Shown: in pieces, positions 19,091-28,629 of the stretch | How the letters are laid out: each line of letters begins with the position of its first letter | Position numbering within the stretch: position 1 is the first letter of the stretch | NCBI RefSeq assembly: GCF_003386165.1 | Contig: NZ_QRDV01000001.1 | Coordinates: 186,001 to 250,000 of the forward strand | Source: Winogradskyella eximia | GTDB lineage: Bacteria > Bacteroidota > Bacteroidia > Flavobacteriales > Flavobacteriaceae | Direction of reading: 5' to 3' | DNA length: 64,000 bases | Program-made: the position numbers and the translations under genes | The notes under the pieces: model-generated | What the model saw: the letters and a program-made list of their open reading frames with translations, nothing else | What the model was told of the DNA's origin: nothing | Database searches by the model: none

Positions 19091-20314
19091 TTAAAACTTA
19101 GCTAACCAAGGTTCTGGATCTAATACTTGATCATTTTTATAGATTCTGAACCCTAATAGTGTTTCTCCTGTTGCTTTATTAGAAAACACTTTTCCTATGA
19201 CTTGGCCTGTTGTTATTTTATCCCCTTTTTTAACATGCACCTCAGAAAGATTAATGTACACACTAAAGTAACTTCCGTGACTTATTAAAATGGTTGGGTT
19301 TCCTCTCTTCATAACATGAATTGCAGTAACTACACCATTAAAAACAGACTTAACATCAGAGTTGGTGTCGGTTGCAATATAAATACTTTTGTAGTTTTGT
19401 GTAATTGCATTGTCTGTTAAAGAACGACGCTTACCAAATTTTCCTTTAATAACACCTCTAGATACTGGCCAGCCTAATTTACCTCTGTTAGATTCAAAAT
19501 TAGATGATAATTTTTTTGCTTCTGGTGTTTCTACATATTTCCCTTTAGACGATGTTGTTCCCGACTTTTTATTCGCGGCTGCAATAGTCTCTCTAATCAA
19601 GCGATTAATTTCTTTATCTAATTGATCAGCTTCTTGCTTCTTCTTCTTAATCTGAGAGGCAAATTTGCCCATATCTGTCTTAATGGAAGCCATTAAAACT
19701 TCACGCTGTTTTAATTCTCCTTCTAACTCACGTTTAGCAACTCGGTTTTCTTCAATGAGTTTTTGTTTATCTTCTTTTTGCTTAGATAATTGAATGTTTA
19801 ATACCTGCAATTCGTTGGTTTTAGTCTTTATGGCTTCACCTTGTTCTTTTTGGTATTCTCGGTATTGCCTTATGTATTGCAGGCGTTTATAAGCTTGCTG
19901 AAAATTATCTGAAGACAATAAAAACATCACTTTACTTTGTTCAGACTTACTTTTATAAGATTTTACAACCATGGCTGCATAATCGTCCTTTAGCTCTTGT
20001 AGTTGCGTTCTAAGACTTGTAATTTCTTTTTGGTTGGTGTTAATTTCTCTTGTTAAAAGATTGGCTTGTTCGTTAGTAATTCTAATCAGGTTTTTTCTAA
20101 CATTTACTTTAGCATTGATATCCTCAATAAGTGTAATAACCGATTTTTCTTCTTTCTTTTTAGTAAACAACAACGCATTAATTTGCTTCATTTCTTTCAA
20201 AACCTGCTGACGTTGAAGCTCTAATTTTTTTTGCTTATCGCTTTGAGCAAATAAGGTAGAAGTGGACAACAAAAGTCCAATTACTAAAATAGTATAGAAA
20301 CGAGTTTTAGTCAT
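19091..20314 (-). CDS. EnvC-type murein hydrolase activator, degenerate M23 domain
   Basis: The 407-residue protein has a signal peptide (ending TLFAQS), a long coiled coil (about residues 27-250) and a C-terminal LytM/M23 domain (about 285-407). The zinc ligands of active M23 peptidases are not present: the first His/Asp pair region reads NAITQNYKSIYIAT, and the final HxH position reads LGFRIY. By analogy to EnvC of Escherichia coli it would activate septal amidases rather than cut peptidoglycan itself. It overlaps the stop of the upstream DUF4292 gene by 1 bp, indicating translational coupling. Confidence 0.9.
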   Translation of the reverse strand: MTKTRFYTILVIGLLLSTSTLFAQSDKQKKLELQRQQVLKEMKQINALLFTKKKEEKSVITLIEDINAKVNVRKNLIRITNEQANLLTREINTNQKEITSLRTQLQELKDDYAAMVVKSYKSKSEQSKVMFLLSSDNFQQAYKRLQYIRQYREYQKEQGEAIKTKTNELQVLNIQLSKQKEDKQKLIEENRVAKRELEGELKQREVLMASIKTDMGKFASQIKKKKQEADQLDKEINRLIRETIAAANKKSGTTSSKGKYVETPEAKKLSSNFESNRGKLGWPVSRGVIKGKFGKRRSLTDNAITQNYKSIYIATDTNSDVKSVFNGVVTAIHVMKRGNPTILISHGSYFSVYINLSEVHVKKGDKITTGQVIGKVFSNKATGETLLGFRIYKNDQVLDPEPWLAKF

Positions 20315-21105
20315 TATTTAATTACAATTTCTTTATAACCTGAAGGAATATTAAACGGAAAACGAACTTCATTGTTCAAAGATACAGATTTGAATTCCAT
20401 TGTTATGGCAAGTTCGTCTGTATCTTCTACAGCAATTATTTTTATATTTTGAGGCAGTATTTGCTTATCAACCTTTTGATACGTTGAATAATCTACTTGA
20501 AGCATTCTTTTTTTTAATTGCTGATATAATTGTAAGCTATCCATCTTAAAATGTGATGGATTAATTAAATAAAACAATTCTATAAGTGCATTTTGATCTT
20601 TTGGCTGAAGTGCATAAGAATTATTGTTAACCGAAACGCCATGTGCTTCATCTTTAAGATTATAAATTGATTGACCTAATAGGATATTTTGAACTTTCTT
20701 AAAATCGAGATCTATACCAACTACATCGCTTAATAATTTGTAGTCACCATCAAAATATTCATTATCTAATTTGTTATAAAATCTAACTTTATCTGGTGTA
20801 ATCATCATGCGAGCCATTCCTATTGGTGCGCTTAACCAAATCACTTTATCCTTTTCCATCCTAAGACTAAAGGTGTGTGCTTGTTCTTGATCACCCTGAA
20901 TCAATTCAATCTTAACTTTAGCTTGCATGGTTTTAAAATCAGCATCACTTTTTTGATGTTGCTTTATCACTTGTTTTGCAGAAAGCTTATCACTAGCTAC
21001 ACCAGAAGCTATAACACTTTTGTTAGAACCACAACTAAACGCAAATAATATGAGAATTGCACTAATTGTAATTTTTGAATTTTTATATAATTGAAGTAAT
21101 GTCAT
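20314..21105 (-). CDS. DUF4292 lipoprotein
   Basis: A 263-residue lipoprotein: a hydrophobic N-terminus followed by the lipobox AFSC at Cys25. The body, with IKIELIQGDQEQAHTFSLRM and IWLSAPIGMARMMITPDKVRFYN, is typical of DUF4292. Its alternating beta pattern recalls LolA/LolB-like half-barrels that bind lipid. The location between a TPR protein and the EnvC-type factor (1-bp overlap downstream, 3-bp gap upstream) is a conserved-looking flavobacterial arrangement. A lipoprotein-carrier role is inferred from the fold only. Confidence 0.88.
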   Translation of the reverse strand: MTLLQLYKNSKITISAILILFAFSCGSNKSVIASGVASDKLSAKQVIKQHQKSDADFKTMQAKVKIELIQGDQEQAHTFSLRMEKDKVIWLSAPIGMARMMITPDKVRFYNKLDNEYFDGDYKLLSDVVGIDLDFKKVQNILLGQSIYNLKDEAHGVSVNNNSYALQPKDQNALIELFYLINPSHFKMDSLQLYQQLKKRMLQVDYSTYQKVDKQILPQNIKIIAVEDTDELAITMEFKSVSLNNEVRFPFNIPSGYKEIVIK

Positions 21106-21108
21106 AAA

Positions 21109-22470
21109 TTATTGTGCTTTTAAAGCTTTTGCCTTTTTAGCAAACGTTTCAGATTTACTTATATTATTTATGGCCTTGTAGGCTAAACTTAATTGAGAAT
21201 AGAAATCGGCTTCCATACTAGGATTGTCGATTAAGAAATCTAAACCCATTTCAAGATTATCAATAGCTTTTTTTGGTGCACCTAAATAATTATTGGCTAC
21301 GGCATTTACCAAATATAGAATAGGTTGTGCAGGATATAATTCTAAAGCACGCTCACTATCTGTTATAACCGCATTGTAGTCCTTAATATCTAATTCTAGT
21401 AGTAATACGTCTTTTATTAACTTAAAGTCGTTAGGGCTCTGTTTTAGGGCTTCTTTAAAATTTGTAAGCGCCTTTACTTTGTCTCCTGCTTTTAGGTAAT
21501 ACTGCCCTAAATCGCTATGCGTTTGTGCATCTTTATTATCGTCAATTAATGATGTGATATCAATTAAATCAGATTCATATTCAGGGTTTTTGGCAACAAA
21601 AGCGACAAAATCTTTAAGCACTTTAGTTTTTGCATCTGCATTAATCTCGGGGCTTGTTAAAACTTTTTTCACAGAGCTGATAGCCTCTTCTACTTTTTCA
21701 TCTTGAAGGTAAAACTTATATAAGGCCAAATGCACAAATTTAGAATCTGGCTTTACTTTTAGTAAGTTTTTTGCGGCTTTATAAGCATTTTTATGGTCTC
21801 CGGTTTGACTATAGCGATATATTAATTTTAAGTGATTGTCCTCATTATTAGGATTGTTTGCAATACGTTGTTCTAGGTTTTCAATTCTGTCATCTGCATT
21901 ACCAGTAATACTATAAATATCATTTCGCATAGCATCTCTAGATTCACTCAATCCAAATTCGGCATCTAACTCATCTAGTATATCTAACGCCTGCTTATAC
22001 TTTTCTTCTCTAACGTAAAGCGCAGCCAAATCCTCTTTATAATCTGGGTGATATTTCACTAGTTGCTTTATTGTTTTTAAAGCATTTTTAATATCATCTT
22101 GCTGAAAATACACATCGTAAAGTTCATCTAAAAACCAAACATTGTCTGGTTGCATTTCAATTGCTTTTTTAAGATTTTCTTCTGCTGCACCAAAGTTTTT
22201 AAGCTTGTTATAGTTTTTTCCAAGTTCAAAATAAATAACAGGAAGCTTACTATTAAGGTTTAGACATTTATGAAGCGCATCTACAGCACGATCATAATTT
22301 TCAATGCCTTTTTGTTTTAAAGCTTCAAAGAAGTATTCTTGAAATTCATCTTCAACATTACCTAAATCATCATCTGGTCTTTTATTGAAATCAACTTGAG
22401 CATAGGTATGCTGTGGAACCAATATCATTCCCACGAGAAAAACTAATATTAAGATAAATGTCTTATTCAC
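21109..22470 (-). CDS. Secreted tetratricopeptide-repeat protein
   Basis: The 453-residue protein starts with a signal peptide (about 1-25, ending HTYAQ) and is then built of tandem TPR helices throughout. Clear repeats include PVIYFELGKNYNKLKNFGAAEENLKKAI and QTHSDLGQYYLKAGDKVKALTNFKEAL. No enzymatic domain is present, so it is likely a periplasmic scaffold. It overlaps the upstream ABM-like gene by 8 bp and is followed by the DUF4292 lipoprotein gene after 3 bp. The partner complex is unknown, though the operon suggests the outer membrane or cell wall. Confidence 0.9.
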   Translation of the reverse strand: MNKTFILILVFLVGMILVPQHTYAQVDFNKRPDDDLGNVEDEFQEYFFEALKQKGIENYDRAVDALHKCLNLNSKLPVIYFELGKNYNKLKNFGAAEENLKKAIEMQPDNVWFLDELYDVYFQQDDIKNALKTIKQLVKYHPDYKEDLAALYVREEKYKQALDILDELDAEFGLSESRDAMRNDIYSITGNADDRIENLEQRIANNPNNEDNHLKLIYRYSQTGDHKNAYKAAKNLLKVKPDSKFVHLALYKFYLQDEKVEEAISSVKKVLTSPEINADAKTKVLKDFVAFVAKNPEYESDLIDITSLIDDNKDAQTHSDLGQYYLKAGDKVKALTNFKEALKQSPNDFKLIKDVLLLELDIKDYNAVITDSERALELYPAQPILYLVNAVANNYLGAPKKAIDNLEMGLDFLIDNPSMEADFYSQLSLAYKAINNISKSETFAKKAKALKAQ

Positions 22471-22777
22471 TTTGTTGTGCTTTAAGCAAGTCTTTAACCA
22501 CTTCTAACTTTTCTAATACTTCAAATTTTTCGCAAGTTGCTTTCATTGTATTTCTATAATGATTTGCTTCTTCTGGTAAATTTCCACCAGCATTATCAAA
22601 CGTATTTTTATCAGGCCATTGGGCATAAGCTAAGAAGTTTAGGGTATCTTTTTTATGTAATCGAGACCCTAAACTTCCTTCGTATTTGTAAATCAACTTT
22701 GTTAATCCTTTCCAAGCGTTTATAAATTGGTCTTCTTGGTTAGGTTTTATTACAATTGAGTACAATACAACGTACAT
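22463..22777 (-). CDS. Antibiotic-biosynthesis-monooxygenase-like (ABM) small protein
   Basis: This 104-residue protein has a dimeric ferredoxin-like alpha/beta-barrel pattern typical of ABM-domain proteins: the N-terminal strand YVVLYSIVIKPNQEDQFINAW and the later FLAYAQWPDKNTFDNA. Members act as small cofactor-independent oxygenases or are simply dimeric stress proteins, so the reaction cannot be stated. It overlaps the TPR gene by 8 bp and follows the nucleotidyltransferase by 41 bp. Confidence 0.8.
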   Translation of the reverse strand: MYVVLYSIVIKPNQEDQFINAWKGLTKLIYKYEGSLGSRLHKKDTLNFLAYAQWPDKNTFDNAGGNLPEEANHYRNTMKATCEKFEVLEKLEVVKDLLKAQQSE

Positions 22778-22818
22778 AATTAATAAATTTAAAGACTGAG
22801 ATTAGTCTATTTCAATAA

Positions 22819-23838
22819 CTATTCCATTATTGTATAATCACCAATACTAATCTTAGTAAACTCGCCATTGTACTTTACGTGATTACCAATCATTGCCTCA
22901 TCTAACTTGGCATTTTTAATAGTGCTTTGGTTTTGAATTAAGCTATTTTTTATAGTTGAATTCTCAATAACACAATCTTTACCAATTGAAACATACGGTC
23001 CAACTGTAGTGTTTCTCAATACAGTGCCTTTACCAATATAACAAGGCTCAATAACTTTTGAGTTCTCTAAAACGACAGAATCGTCAATTAATTGCTCTTC
23101 GTTATCGGCTGTTAAGAAACCTAACATTTTGGCATTAGTTTCTAAAGTAACGGCTTTGTTTCCACAATCCATCCACTCATCAACAGTTCCGGTTTTAAAG
23201 ACTCTTCCGTCAGCCATCATGCGTTTAATACCATCATTAATTTGGTATTCGCCTCCATTCATGATGTTTTCATCTAAGATTTCCTGTAATTTTTCTTTTA
23301 AAACAGCAACATCTTTAAAGTAATAGATACCAATAACAGCTTGATCGCTCACAAAAGTTTCTGGCTTTTCAACTAACTCAACAATATTTTTATCGTCGTT
23401 TAATTTTACAACACCATATGCTTCAGGATTCGCTACACATTTTGTCCAAATAACACTATCTGCAGTTGGGTCTAAATCAAACTCCGCTCTAATTAAAGTA
23501 TCTGCATAAGCAATTACTGCTGGTCCAGAAAGTGATGGCTTAGCACTCATAATAGCATGACCAGTTCCTAACGGTTTATCTTGTCTGTAAATAGATGCTT
23601 TTGCTCCTAAACCTTCAGCAAGTTCAGTTAAACTTTCTACAACTTCATCACCAAAAAACGCTGGATCACCTAAAACAAAGGCTATTTCTTCGATTGGTTG
23701 TTTTAAAACTTTTGCAATATCCTTTACCAAACGATGCACTATAGGTTGACCTGCAACTGGAATTAAAGGTTTTGGTACTGTTAAACTATGTGGTCTAAGG
23801 CGAGATCCTCTGCCTGCCATTGGTACAATTATTTTCAT
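22819..23838 (-). CDS. Sugar-phosphate nucleotidyltransferase with left-handed beta-helix tail
   Basis: The 339-residue enzyme has the nucleotidyltransferase signature near the N-terminus (MAGRGSRLRPHSLTVPKP, with the activating Arg and Lys). YADTLI and the sugar-binding region around EYQINDGIKRM follow. The C-terminal quarter shows hexapeptide-like repeats (VVLENSKVIEPCYIGKG, VGPYVSIGKDCVIENS). It makes an NDP-sugar from a sugar 1-phosphate and NTP, but thymidylyl, uridylyl or guanylyl specificity is not certain. Clustering with dut and a flippase fits envelope polysaccharide synthesis. Confidence 0.88.
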   Translation of the reverse strand: MKIIVPMAGRGSRLRPHSLTVPKPLIPVAGQPIVHRLVKDIAKVLKQPIEEIAFVLGDPAFFGDEVVESLTELAEGLGAKASIYRQDKPLGTGHAIMSAKPSLSGPAVIAYADTLIRAEFDLDPTADSVIWTKCVANPEAYGVVKLNDDKNIVELVEKPETFVSDQAVIGIYYFKDVAVLKEKLQEILDENIMNGGEYQINDGIKRMMADGRVFKTGTVDEWMDCGNKAVTLETNAKMLGFLTADNEEQLIDDSVVLENSKVIEPCYIGKGTVLRNTTVGPYVSIGKDCVIENSTIKNSLIQNQSTIKNAKLDEAMIGNHVKYNGEFTKISIGDYTIME

Positions 23839-23924
23839 GTTTTATGCCTGCGAAAACAGGTATTTTTTAATGTTAAACTTTATTTATTTTATTTTGAGAC
23901 TCTTTATTTTATTAAGACTCATTT

Positions 23925-24359
23925 TTATTTTATGCCTGTACTTCCAAACCCACCTTCGCCACGATCAGTATCAGATAACACTTCAACTTGTTCCCAATCA
24001 GCACGTTCGTGTTTTGCGATAACTAGTTGTGCAATACGTTCGCCATTATTTATAGTAAAATCTTCATTAGAAATATTTACCAATATCACTCCTATCTCGC
24101 CTCTGTAATCTGCATCTACAGTTCCAGGTGCGTTGAGTACTGTGATTCCTTTTTTGGCAGCCAAACCGCTTCTTGGTCTTACTTGTGCTTCTATACCAAT
24201 AGGTAATTCTATAAATAATCCTGTACCCACAATAGTTCGTTCTAATGGTTTTAAAATCCTAGATTCCGATAGGTTAGCACGCAAATCCATACCAGCTGAA
24301 GCAATGGTTTCGTAATGTGGTAAAGCGTGACTCGATTTATTTATTATCTTAATTTTCAT
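23925..24359 (-). CDS. dut: Deoxyuridine 5'-triphosphate nucleotidohydrolase
   Basis: dUTPase converts dUTP to dUMP, keeping uracil out of DNA and supplying the dTMP precursor. The 144-residue trimeric-type enzyme shows the five motifs: AGMDLRA (about 22-28), RPRSGLA (61-67), [10 protein letters not shown] (79-88), ERIAQLV (107-113) and the C-terminal [10 protein letters not shown] (133-142). It lies between the flippase gene (35 bp upstream) and the nucleotidyltransferase (86 bp downstream) on the same strand. Confidence 0.97.
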   Translation of the reverse strand: MKIKIINKSSHALPHYETIASAGMDLRANLSESRILKPLERTIVGTGLFIELPIGIEAQVRPRSGLAAKKGITVLNAPGTVDADYRGEIGVILVNISNEDFTINNGERIAQLVIAKHERADWEQVEVLSDTDRGEGGFGSTGIK

Positions 24360-24394
24360 GATTAAAGATTATTCGCTATCGTCTGAATGAGAGT

Positions 24395-25855
24395 TTAGTT
24401 TCGTTTTAAGATTTGTTTTAGTTGGTTCTTTTCCAATAGAATGACTAATCCCAAAAATACAATTAACATTGCAATTCCGATAATATAATTCTCTCGATAG
24501 TTATAGAAAAATACAAATGAAAATAGAATAGATACCAAAAGGTATAAACTTATTTTCTTTAAATTGTAGGGGACAGGGTAGTATTTTCTTCCGAAATAGA
24601 ATGATAAAAGCATCATTATGGCATAAGCAGAAAGGGTTGCTATAGCTGAACCTTTAAAACCTATAATAGGAATTAAGACATAATTTAAAACTAAGGTTAC
24701 AATCGCTCCAAATATTGAAATATAAGCCCCAAACTTGGTGCGATCTGTAATTTTATACCAAACCGAAAGGTTATGATAGATCCCTAAACAGAAGTTAGCT
24801 AATAGAATAAAAGGGACAATCCACATGGCCTCATAATAAGCTTCACTTAAAATAATATAAGGTTTTAAGAGATCTGCAAAAACAACGACAAACAAAAGAA
24901 TAATAGAACCAAGGGCAACAAAGTATTCTAAAATTTTAGCGTAATTTTTTTGAGGATTTTCGGTTTTAGAATGACTGAAAAAGTATGGTTCTATACCTAA
25001 ACGGAATGCTGTTGCAAATAAGGTCATGAATAACGCTAGTTTGTAACAAGCGGAATACATTCCAATTTGTTGGTCTGCAACATCATCTGGTAATAAATAT
25101 TCTAATAAAATACGATCAAAAGTTTCATTTACAGAATAAGCAATGCCTGCAATAAGAACTGGTAAGGCATAACGTATCATTTTTTTCCATAAAACACCAT
25201 CGAAGGTGAGCTTGAGTTTTGCGTAAAATGGAAGTAACACAAGTAACGTTAAGCCACTTGCAATAACGTTAGAGATGAAAATATAGCTAATCTGATAGTC
25301 TTCAATATATAAACTATTAAAAAACGAATTCCCTTTCGCTAAATCTTTTAAATACAAGAGCAAGAAAATATTTAACCCTAAATTTACGGCAACATTAAAT
25401 ATTTTAATGACTGCATAACGCATGGGTTGTGCTGTTGCACGTAACCAAGCAAATGGAATAATTACTAAAGCATCTAGCAATAAAATGATAAAGACTAAAT
25501 TGAGATATTTAAGGTCTATGTTTATGAGTGTTGAAATCTGATTTCTAAACAGAAAAGCAATTCCCATTAAAGCGAAAGAACTTATAACTAAAGATATTGC
25601 AGATGTACTCGTTACTTTTTCTTGGCTTTCGTCTTTATTAAAAAACCTAAAAAATGCAGTTTCCATTCCGTAAGCCAATACCACATTGAAAAGAACAAAA
25701 TAGGCGAATATAAAGGATACACGACCATACTCTTCTACAGATAAAACTTCTGGGTTTGTGTAAAGAGGCACTAAAATAAAACCTAACATTCTAGGTAATA
25801 CAGTGGCTAGACCATATATGAATGTTTGTTTAAAAAGTGATTTGAATCCGCTCAA
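24395..25855 (-). CDS. Wzx-like polysaccharide flippase (MOP superfamily)
   Basis: This 486-residue polytopic protein has about 12-14 transmembrane helices. It belongs to the oligosaccharide flippase/MATE-like MOP superfamily, seen from SLFKQTFIYGLATVLPRMLGFILVPLY at the start and the two-halved hydrophobicity. Such proteins move undecaprenyl-linked oligosaccharides or lipid II-like intermediates across the inner membrane. It is first in the minus-strand run that includes dut and the nucleotidyltransferase. The transported substrate is not known. Confidence 0.88.
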   Translation of the reverse strand: MSGFKSLFKQTFIYGLATVLPRMLGFILVPLYTNPEVLSVEEYGRVSFIFAYFVLFNVVLAYGMETAFFRFFNKDESQEKVTSTSAISLVISSFALMGIAFLFRNQISTLINIDLKYLNLVFIILLLDALVIIPFAWLRATAQPMRYAVIKIFNVAVNLGLNIFLLLYLKDLAKGNSFFNSLYIEDYQISYIFISNVIASGLTLLVLLPFYAKLKLTFDGVLWKKMIRYALPVLIAGIAYSVNETFDRILLEYLLPDDVADQQIGMYSACYKLALFMTLFATAFRLGIEPYFFSHSKTENPQKNYAKILEYFVALGSIILLFVVVFADLLKPYIILSEAYYEAMWIVPFILLANFCLGIYHNLSVWYKITDRTKFGAYISIFGAIVTLVLNYVLIPIIGFKGSAIATLSAYAIMMLLSFYFGRKYYPVPYNLKKISLYLLVSILFSFVFFYNYRENYIIGIAMLIVFLGLVILLEKNQLKQILKRN

Positions 25856-26012
25856 GAGTGTTGTTAACAGTAAAATTCAAAAGTATTAAATTAATACGTG
25901 CTATACTCAACTAGCGAAAGAATAAATGATAAACACTGTAAAATTATCGTTTATTACCTCTTATCTAATAATACCCAATGAAGCGTTCTATGGTATTGTT
26001 GTTTTTAGAGGT

Positions 26013-27041
26013 TTAAACTCTTAAATGCGCTATTACGGTACGTTTATCTTTCAAATGATTTAAAAATTCTTGAATAACTGCTTTTCCATTTGATGCAATC
26101 ATATTGTTTTTACGTTTTCTCTCATAAATTTGAGGTGGACCGTCTTCATAGTAAACGCCTTGTTTTTCATTGATATCAGACACCTTTATGTATTTAGTTA
26201 CTCCATTCTCAACAAAACTAATAGCACATTCATTGTCTTTTAAAGTAAACGGAAAATCTGGATCTTTTTCTGCTTTTTTAAAGGTGTAATACGGTGATTT
26301 GTTTTTTAGGACAGCTGTATATCTACCAGAATCTTCTACTAACTTGGCTTTAAGATTTCTGAAGTATACACTATCTATTTTAATATTTTCTTCTTTATTA
26401 ACTATGGGTACAAAAACATTCATACCTGTTCCACCGACTTTTATGCCAGCATACCATTCTTGAAAAGATATAGTTTTTACTTTAAATGTTGTTGTAGGTT
26501 GAAATGTGGGTATTGCGGTTAAACCTGAATCCTCTGATATTATCATTGCTTCACGTCTTCTTTGATAAGATAAAGGTGGACCATCTTTATAATGAATGGG
26601 TTCTTTTTCTATAACATCATTTACTTTTAGATATTTACTTTTACCTTTTTCTATATACTTAATTACACATTCATTATTATTTGAAGTAAAAGGATAGTCA
26701 TACTCTTTCTCTGATTGATTGAAGACGTATTCAGGCATGTTATTTTTTAAGACTGCTGTGTATCTGCTATAATTTCGTACGAGTTGTCCTTTAAAATTTC
26801 TAAAATAGACACTGTCAATTAAGACATCATCCTTTTTATCTACTATTGGTACAAAAACGTTCATACCAGTGCTTTCTTCATTCTCTCCAGCATGCCATTT
26901 TTGGAAAGAAACAGTTTTAACTTTAAAAGCAGTTTGTTTTTCTTGCGATGCAATAACAGATTTAGAACTGGAACATTGCATGGTTAAAGATAAAAGTATA
27001 GATACAACTATGGCACGTAATGCCTTTCTAAGATGTTTCAT
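26013..27041 (-). CDS. Lipoprotein with an internal tandem duplication, unknown family
   Basis: I do not recognise this 342-residue protein. It has a lipoprotein signal with Cys23 (SLTMQC). The mature part is two copies of a ~130-residue domain (about residues 39-170 and 187-318). Both copies carry FKVKT-SFQ-W-AG, TGMNVFVPIV, IDSVYFRN, RYTAVLKN, NNECVI/DNECAI and YKDGPP/YEDGPP. The gene 106 bp upstream encodes a single, more diverged copy. The mostly beta pattern and the lipid anchor suggest an envelope protein. No catalytic motif is seen. Confidence 0.75.
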   Translation of the reverse strand: MKHLRKALRAIVVSILLSLTMQCSSSKSVIASQEKQTAFKVKTVSFQKWHAGENEESTGMNVFVPIVDKKDDVLIDSVYFRNFKGQLVRNYSRYTAVLKNNMPEYVFNQSEKEYDYPFTSNNNECVIKYIEKGKSKYLKVNDVIEKEPIHYKDGPPLSYQRRREAMIISEDSGLTAIPTFQPTTTFKVKTISFQEWYAGIKVGGTGMNVFVPIVNKEENIKIDSVYFRNLKAKLVEDSGRYTAVLKNKSPYYTFKKAEKDPDFPFTLKDNECAISFVENGVTKYIKVSDINEKQGVYYEDGPPQIYERKRKNNMIASNGKAVIQEFLNHLKDKRTVIAHLRV

Positions 27042-27147
27042 ATTTTAATAGGTTAAAGATTTGGATGTGCAATATATGAATAAATCCATAAAGAGCAATA
27101 TAAATCCGACAAACTACATTAAAATGTAAGAAACACGGTAAAATATG

Positions 27148-27609
27148 TTAAATTTTACGAGGTGAACTAGGATAATTTATGGGTTGGCGCATTATAATGT
27201 TAGAAATTTTATAATACTGAAGAGACATATTAGCTTCTTTCTTGTAACTAATAATGCATTCACGGTCATTAATTTGAAATGTTGAAAACGAAGTTTGTTT
27301 TAAATTGCTGGTAATCTTTGTGTTAATCTTTAATCGGCCTACAAATAATAAACTATCGGTAGAAACCCTTTTAAGTTTTACTACGTGTTCTTTAAAGTAT
27401 ACACTGTCTAATATTATCGATTTATCGTGCAATCGTATATATAAATCCGTTCCACTAACACCATCTTTATAGCCTGCATTCCATTTTTGAGAATACGCTT
27501 CTTTTAAACTCGTTGGCGCTTCTTTTTGAAGTTTGGGCACTGATTTACATTTAATTAAAGTTAACGCAATTACGAACAGTAAAAAGGTATTTTTAAGTAC
27601 TTTCATCAT
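27148..27609 (-). CDS. Single-domain lipoprotein, paralogue of the duplicated neighbour
   Basis: A 153-residue lipoprotein (lipobox LIKC, Cys21) with one copy of the domain that is duplicated in the next gene: QKWNAGYKDGVSGTDLYI, ILDSVYFKEH, DRECIISYKK and RQPINYPSSP. Identity to either copy is clearly lower than between those two. It is separated from atpG by a strong intrinsic terminator, so it is not part of the ATPase operon. Function is unknown. Confidence 0.75.
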   Translation of the reverse strand: MMKVLKNTFLLFVIALTLIKCKSVPKLQKEAPTSLKEAYSQKWNAGYKDGVSGTDLYIRLHDKSIILDSVYFKEHVVKLKRVSTDSLLFVGRLKINTKITSNLKQTSFSTFQINDRECIISYKKEANMSLQYYKISNIIMRQPINYPSSPRKI

Positions 27610-27640
27610 TTAAATATAAGACTAAGAAAATTAATGACAT

Positions 27641-27672
27641 AAAAAAAACCTAACTCGTTAAAGTTAGGTTTT
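27641..27672 (-). terminator. Intrinsic terminator of the ATP synthase operon
   Basis: AAAACCTAAC (27645-27654) and GTTAGGTTTT (27663-27672) form a perfect 10-bp stem with an 8-nt loop. Read on the minus strand it is followed by a run of eight T. It lies 43 bp after the atpG stop. Confidence 0.85.
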
Positions 27673-27714
27673 ATGTTATTTTGAAATATTGAGTTAATAC
27701 TCAGTATTAGAAAT

Positions 27715-28575
27715 TTAATTATTTAAAGCTTCTGCACCACCAACAATCTCTAAGATTTCGTTAGTAATAGCAGCTTGACGTGCTTTGTTATAAGTTAATT
27801 TCAACTGATCTCTTAATTCTGTTGCATTATCTGTTGCTTTATGCATTGCTGTCATACGTGCACCATGCTCAGAAGCAAAAGAATCTCTAATCCCTTTGTA
27901 TAATTGAGTCTTTAATGACTTAGGAATTAATTCTTCTACAATTTCTAATTTAGAAGGTTCAAAAACGTAATCTAAATTAACATTTGTATCATTTTCTACA
28001 GGAACAATTGGTAAAAATTGCTCTGTCATAATGATTTGAGTTGCTGCGTTTCTAAAGTGATTATAAACAATCTCTATTTTATCAAACTCACCAGAAACAA
28101 ACTTTTCCATTAGCATTTCTGCTATTTCAGATACATTGTCAAACGTTAAATCATCGTACAAATCACTTTTGTTTGCAATAACTTTATTCGTTTTATTGAA
28201 TGCGTCATTCGCTTTCTTACCAATAGCTAAATATGATACATCTTTAGTAGCATAAGTTTCATTAGTAAGTTTAGTAACTTGTTTAATGATATTAGAATTA
28301 AATGCTCCAGCTAAACCTCTGTTAGAAGTTACGGCAACGATAAGTACGTTTTTTACTTCACGTTGTGCAGAATACTTACTTCCAGAATCAGCATCTAAAG
28401 TTGCACTTAAACTCTGAAGTAATTCTGTTAACTTGTTAGAGTAAGGACGCATTGCTGTAATAGCATCTTGTGCCTTCTTTAACTTAGCAGCAGATACCAT
28501 TTTCATGGCACTGGTAATCTGCATCGTTGAAGATACCGAAGATATTCTGTTTCTAATTTCCTTTAAATTCGCCAT
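27715..28575 (-). CDS. atpG: F-type ATP synthase gamma subunit
   Basis: The gamma subunit is the central rotor stalk linking the c-ring to the catalytic head. The 286-residue protein starts with the conserved MANLKEIRNRISSVSSTMQITSAM helix and ends ARQAAITNEILEIVGGAEAL, the two helices of the rotor coiled coil. The Rossmann-like middle domain lies between (VTSNRGLAGAFNSNI at about 83-97). It is last in the operon, 54 bp after atpA and just before a terminator. The atpD and atpC genes do not follow it. Confidence 0.97.
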   Translation of the reverse strand: MANLKEIRNRISSVSSTMQITSAMKMVSAAKLKKAQDAITAMRPYSNKLTELLQSLSATLDADSGSKYSAQREVKNVLIVAVTSNRGLAGAFNSNIIKQVTKLTNETYATKDVSYLAIGKKANDAFNKTNKVIANKSDLYDDLTFDNVSEIAEMLMEKFVSGEFDKIEIVYNHFRNAATQIIMTEQFLPIVPVENDTNVNLDYVFEPSKLEIVEELIPKSLKTQLYKGIRDSFASEHGARMTAMHKATDNATELRDQLKLTYNKARQAAITNEILEIVGGAEALNN

Positions 28576-28629
28576 TCTTTATATGATAAAGACTCTTTGC
28601 TAGTGCTTAGAGTGACATTAATTAAATTT

